In this document: in pieces, positions 6,273 to 6,273 of the stretch
Layout of the letters: each line of letters begins with the position of its first letter
How positions within the stretch are numbered: the first letter of the stretch is position 1
Assembly (NCBI GenBank): GCA_021827805.1
Contig: JAKAUG010000199.1
Coordinates: forward strand, 1 to 6,273
From: Bacillota bacterium
GTDB taxonomy: Bacteria; Bacillota; Sulfobacillia; RBS10-35; JAJYVN01
Direction of reading: 5' to 3'
DNA length: 6,273 nt
The notes under the pieces: generated by a model
Told to the model about the DNA's origin: nothing
Databases searched by the model: none
The model's input: the letters and a program-made list of their open reading frames with translations, nothing else
Made by a program: the position numbers and the translations under genes

Positions 6273-6273
6273 T

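Noticed and set aside
1..6273. CRISPR array
   Set aside because: No regularly spaced repeats of suitable length are present.

Overview
The window is GC-rich throughout, including the intergenic DNA. That fits a high-GC soil-type bacterium such as an actinomycete, a Chloroflexota/Thermomicrobia-like lineage or a high-GC proteobacterium. No rRNA or tRNA is present to place it more closely. Because of the high GC content, long open frames occur by chance on both strands, so only frames with recognisable protein character are called.

Layout. (1) Positions 1-750 hold no gene I can support. (2) Positions 751-1344 (+) encode a 197-residue, probably five-helix integral membrane protein of unknown function, with a CopD/DUF2269-like look. 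(3) Positions 1345-2280 are non-coding by my reading, but the stretch 1625-1772 is unusually dense in exact stem-loops. It ends in a compact 77-nt three-way-junction fold whose closing stem has 11 perfect base pairs. (4) Positions 2284 to about 2880 (+) are the decayed remains of an IS607-type insertion sequence: a frameshifted, internally deleted serine-recombinase gene (tnpA) followed 10 nt later by the N-terminal part of a tnpB-like gene. Degraded tnpB sequence may run on to about 3400. (5) Positions 3744-6194 (+) encode a complete phosphoketolase (Xfp family), the one confidently identified enzyme. A long imperfect inverted repeat begins directly after its stop codon and runs to the window edge.

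Functional picture. The phosphoketolase would split xylulose-5-phosphate and/or fructose-6-phosphate with inorganic phosphate to give acetyl phosphate plus a C3 or C4 sugar phosphate. No acetate kinase, phosphotransacetylase or other pathway gene lies beside it, and over 2 kb of eroded DNA separates it from the membrane protein, so there is no evidence of a shared operon. The overall impression is a gene-poor, decaying accessory stretch with two intact genes. The possible novelty lies in the structured 1625-1772 region rather than in the proteins.
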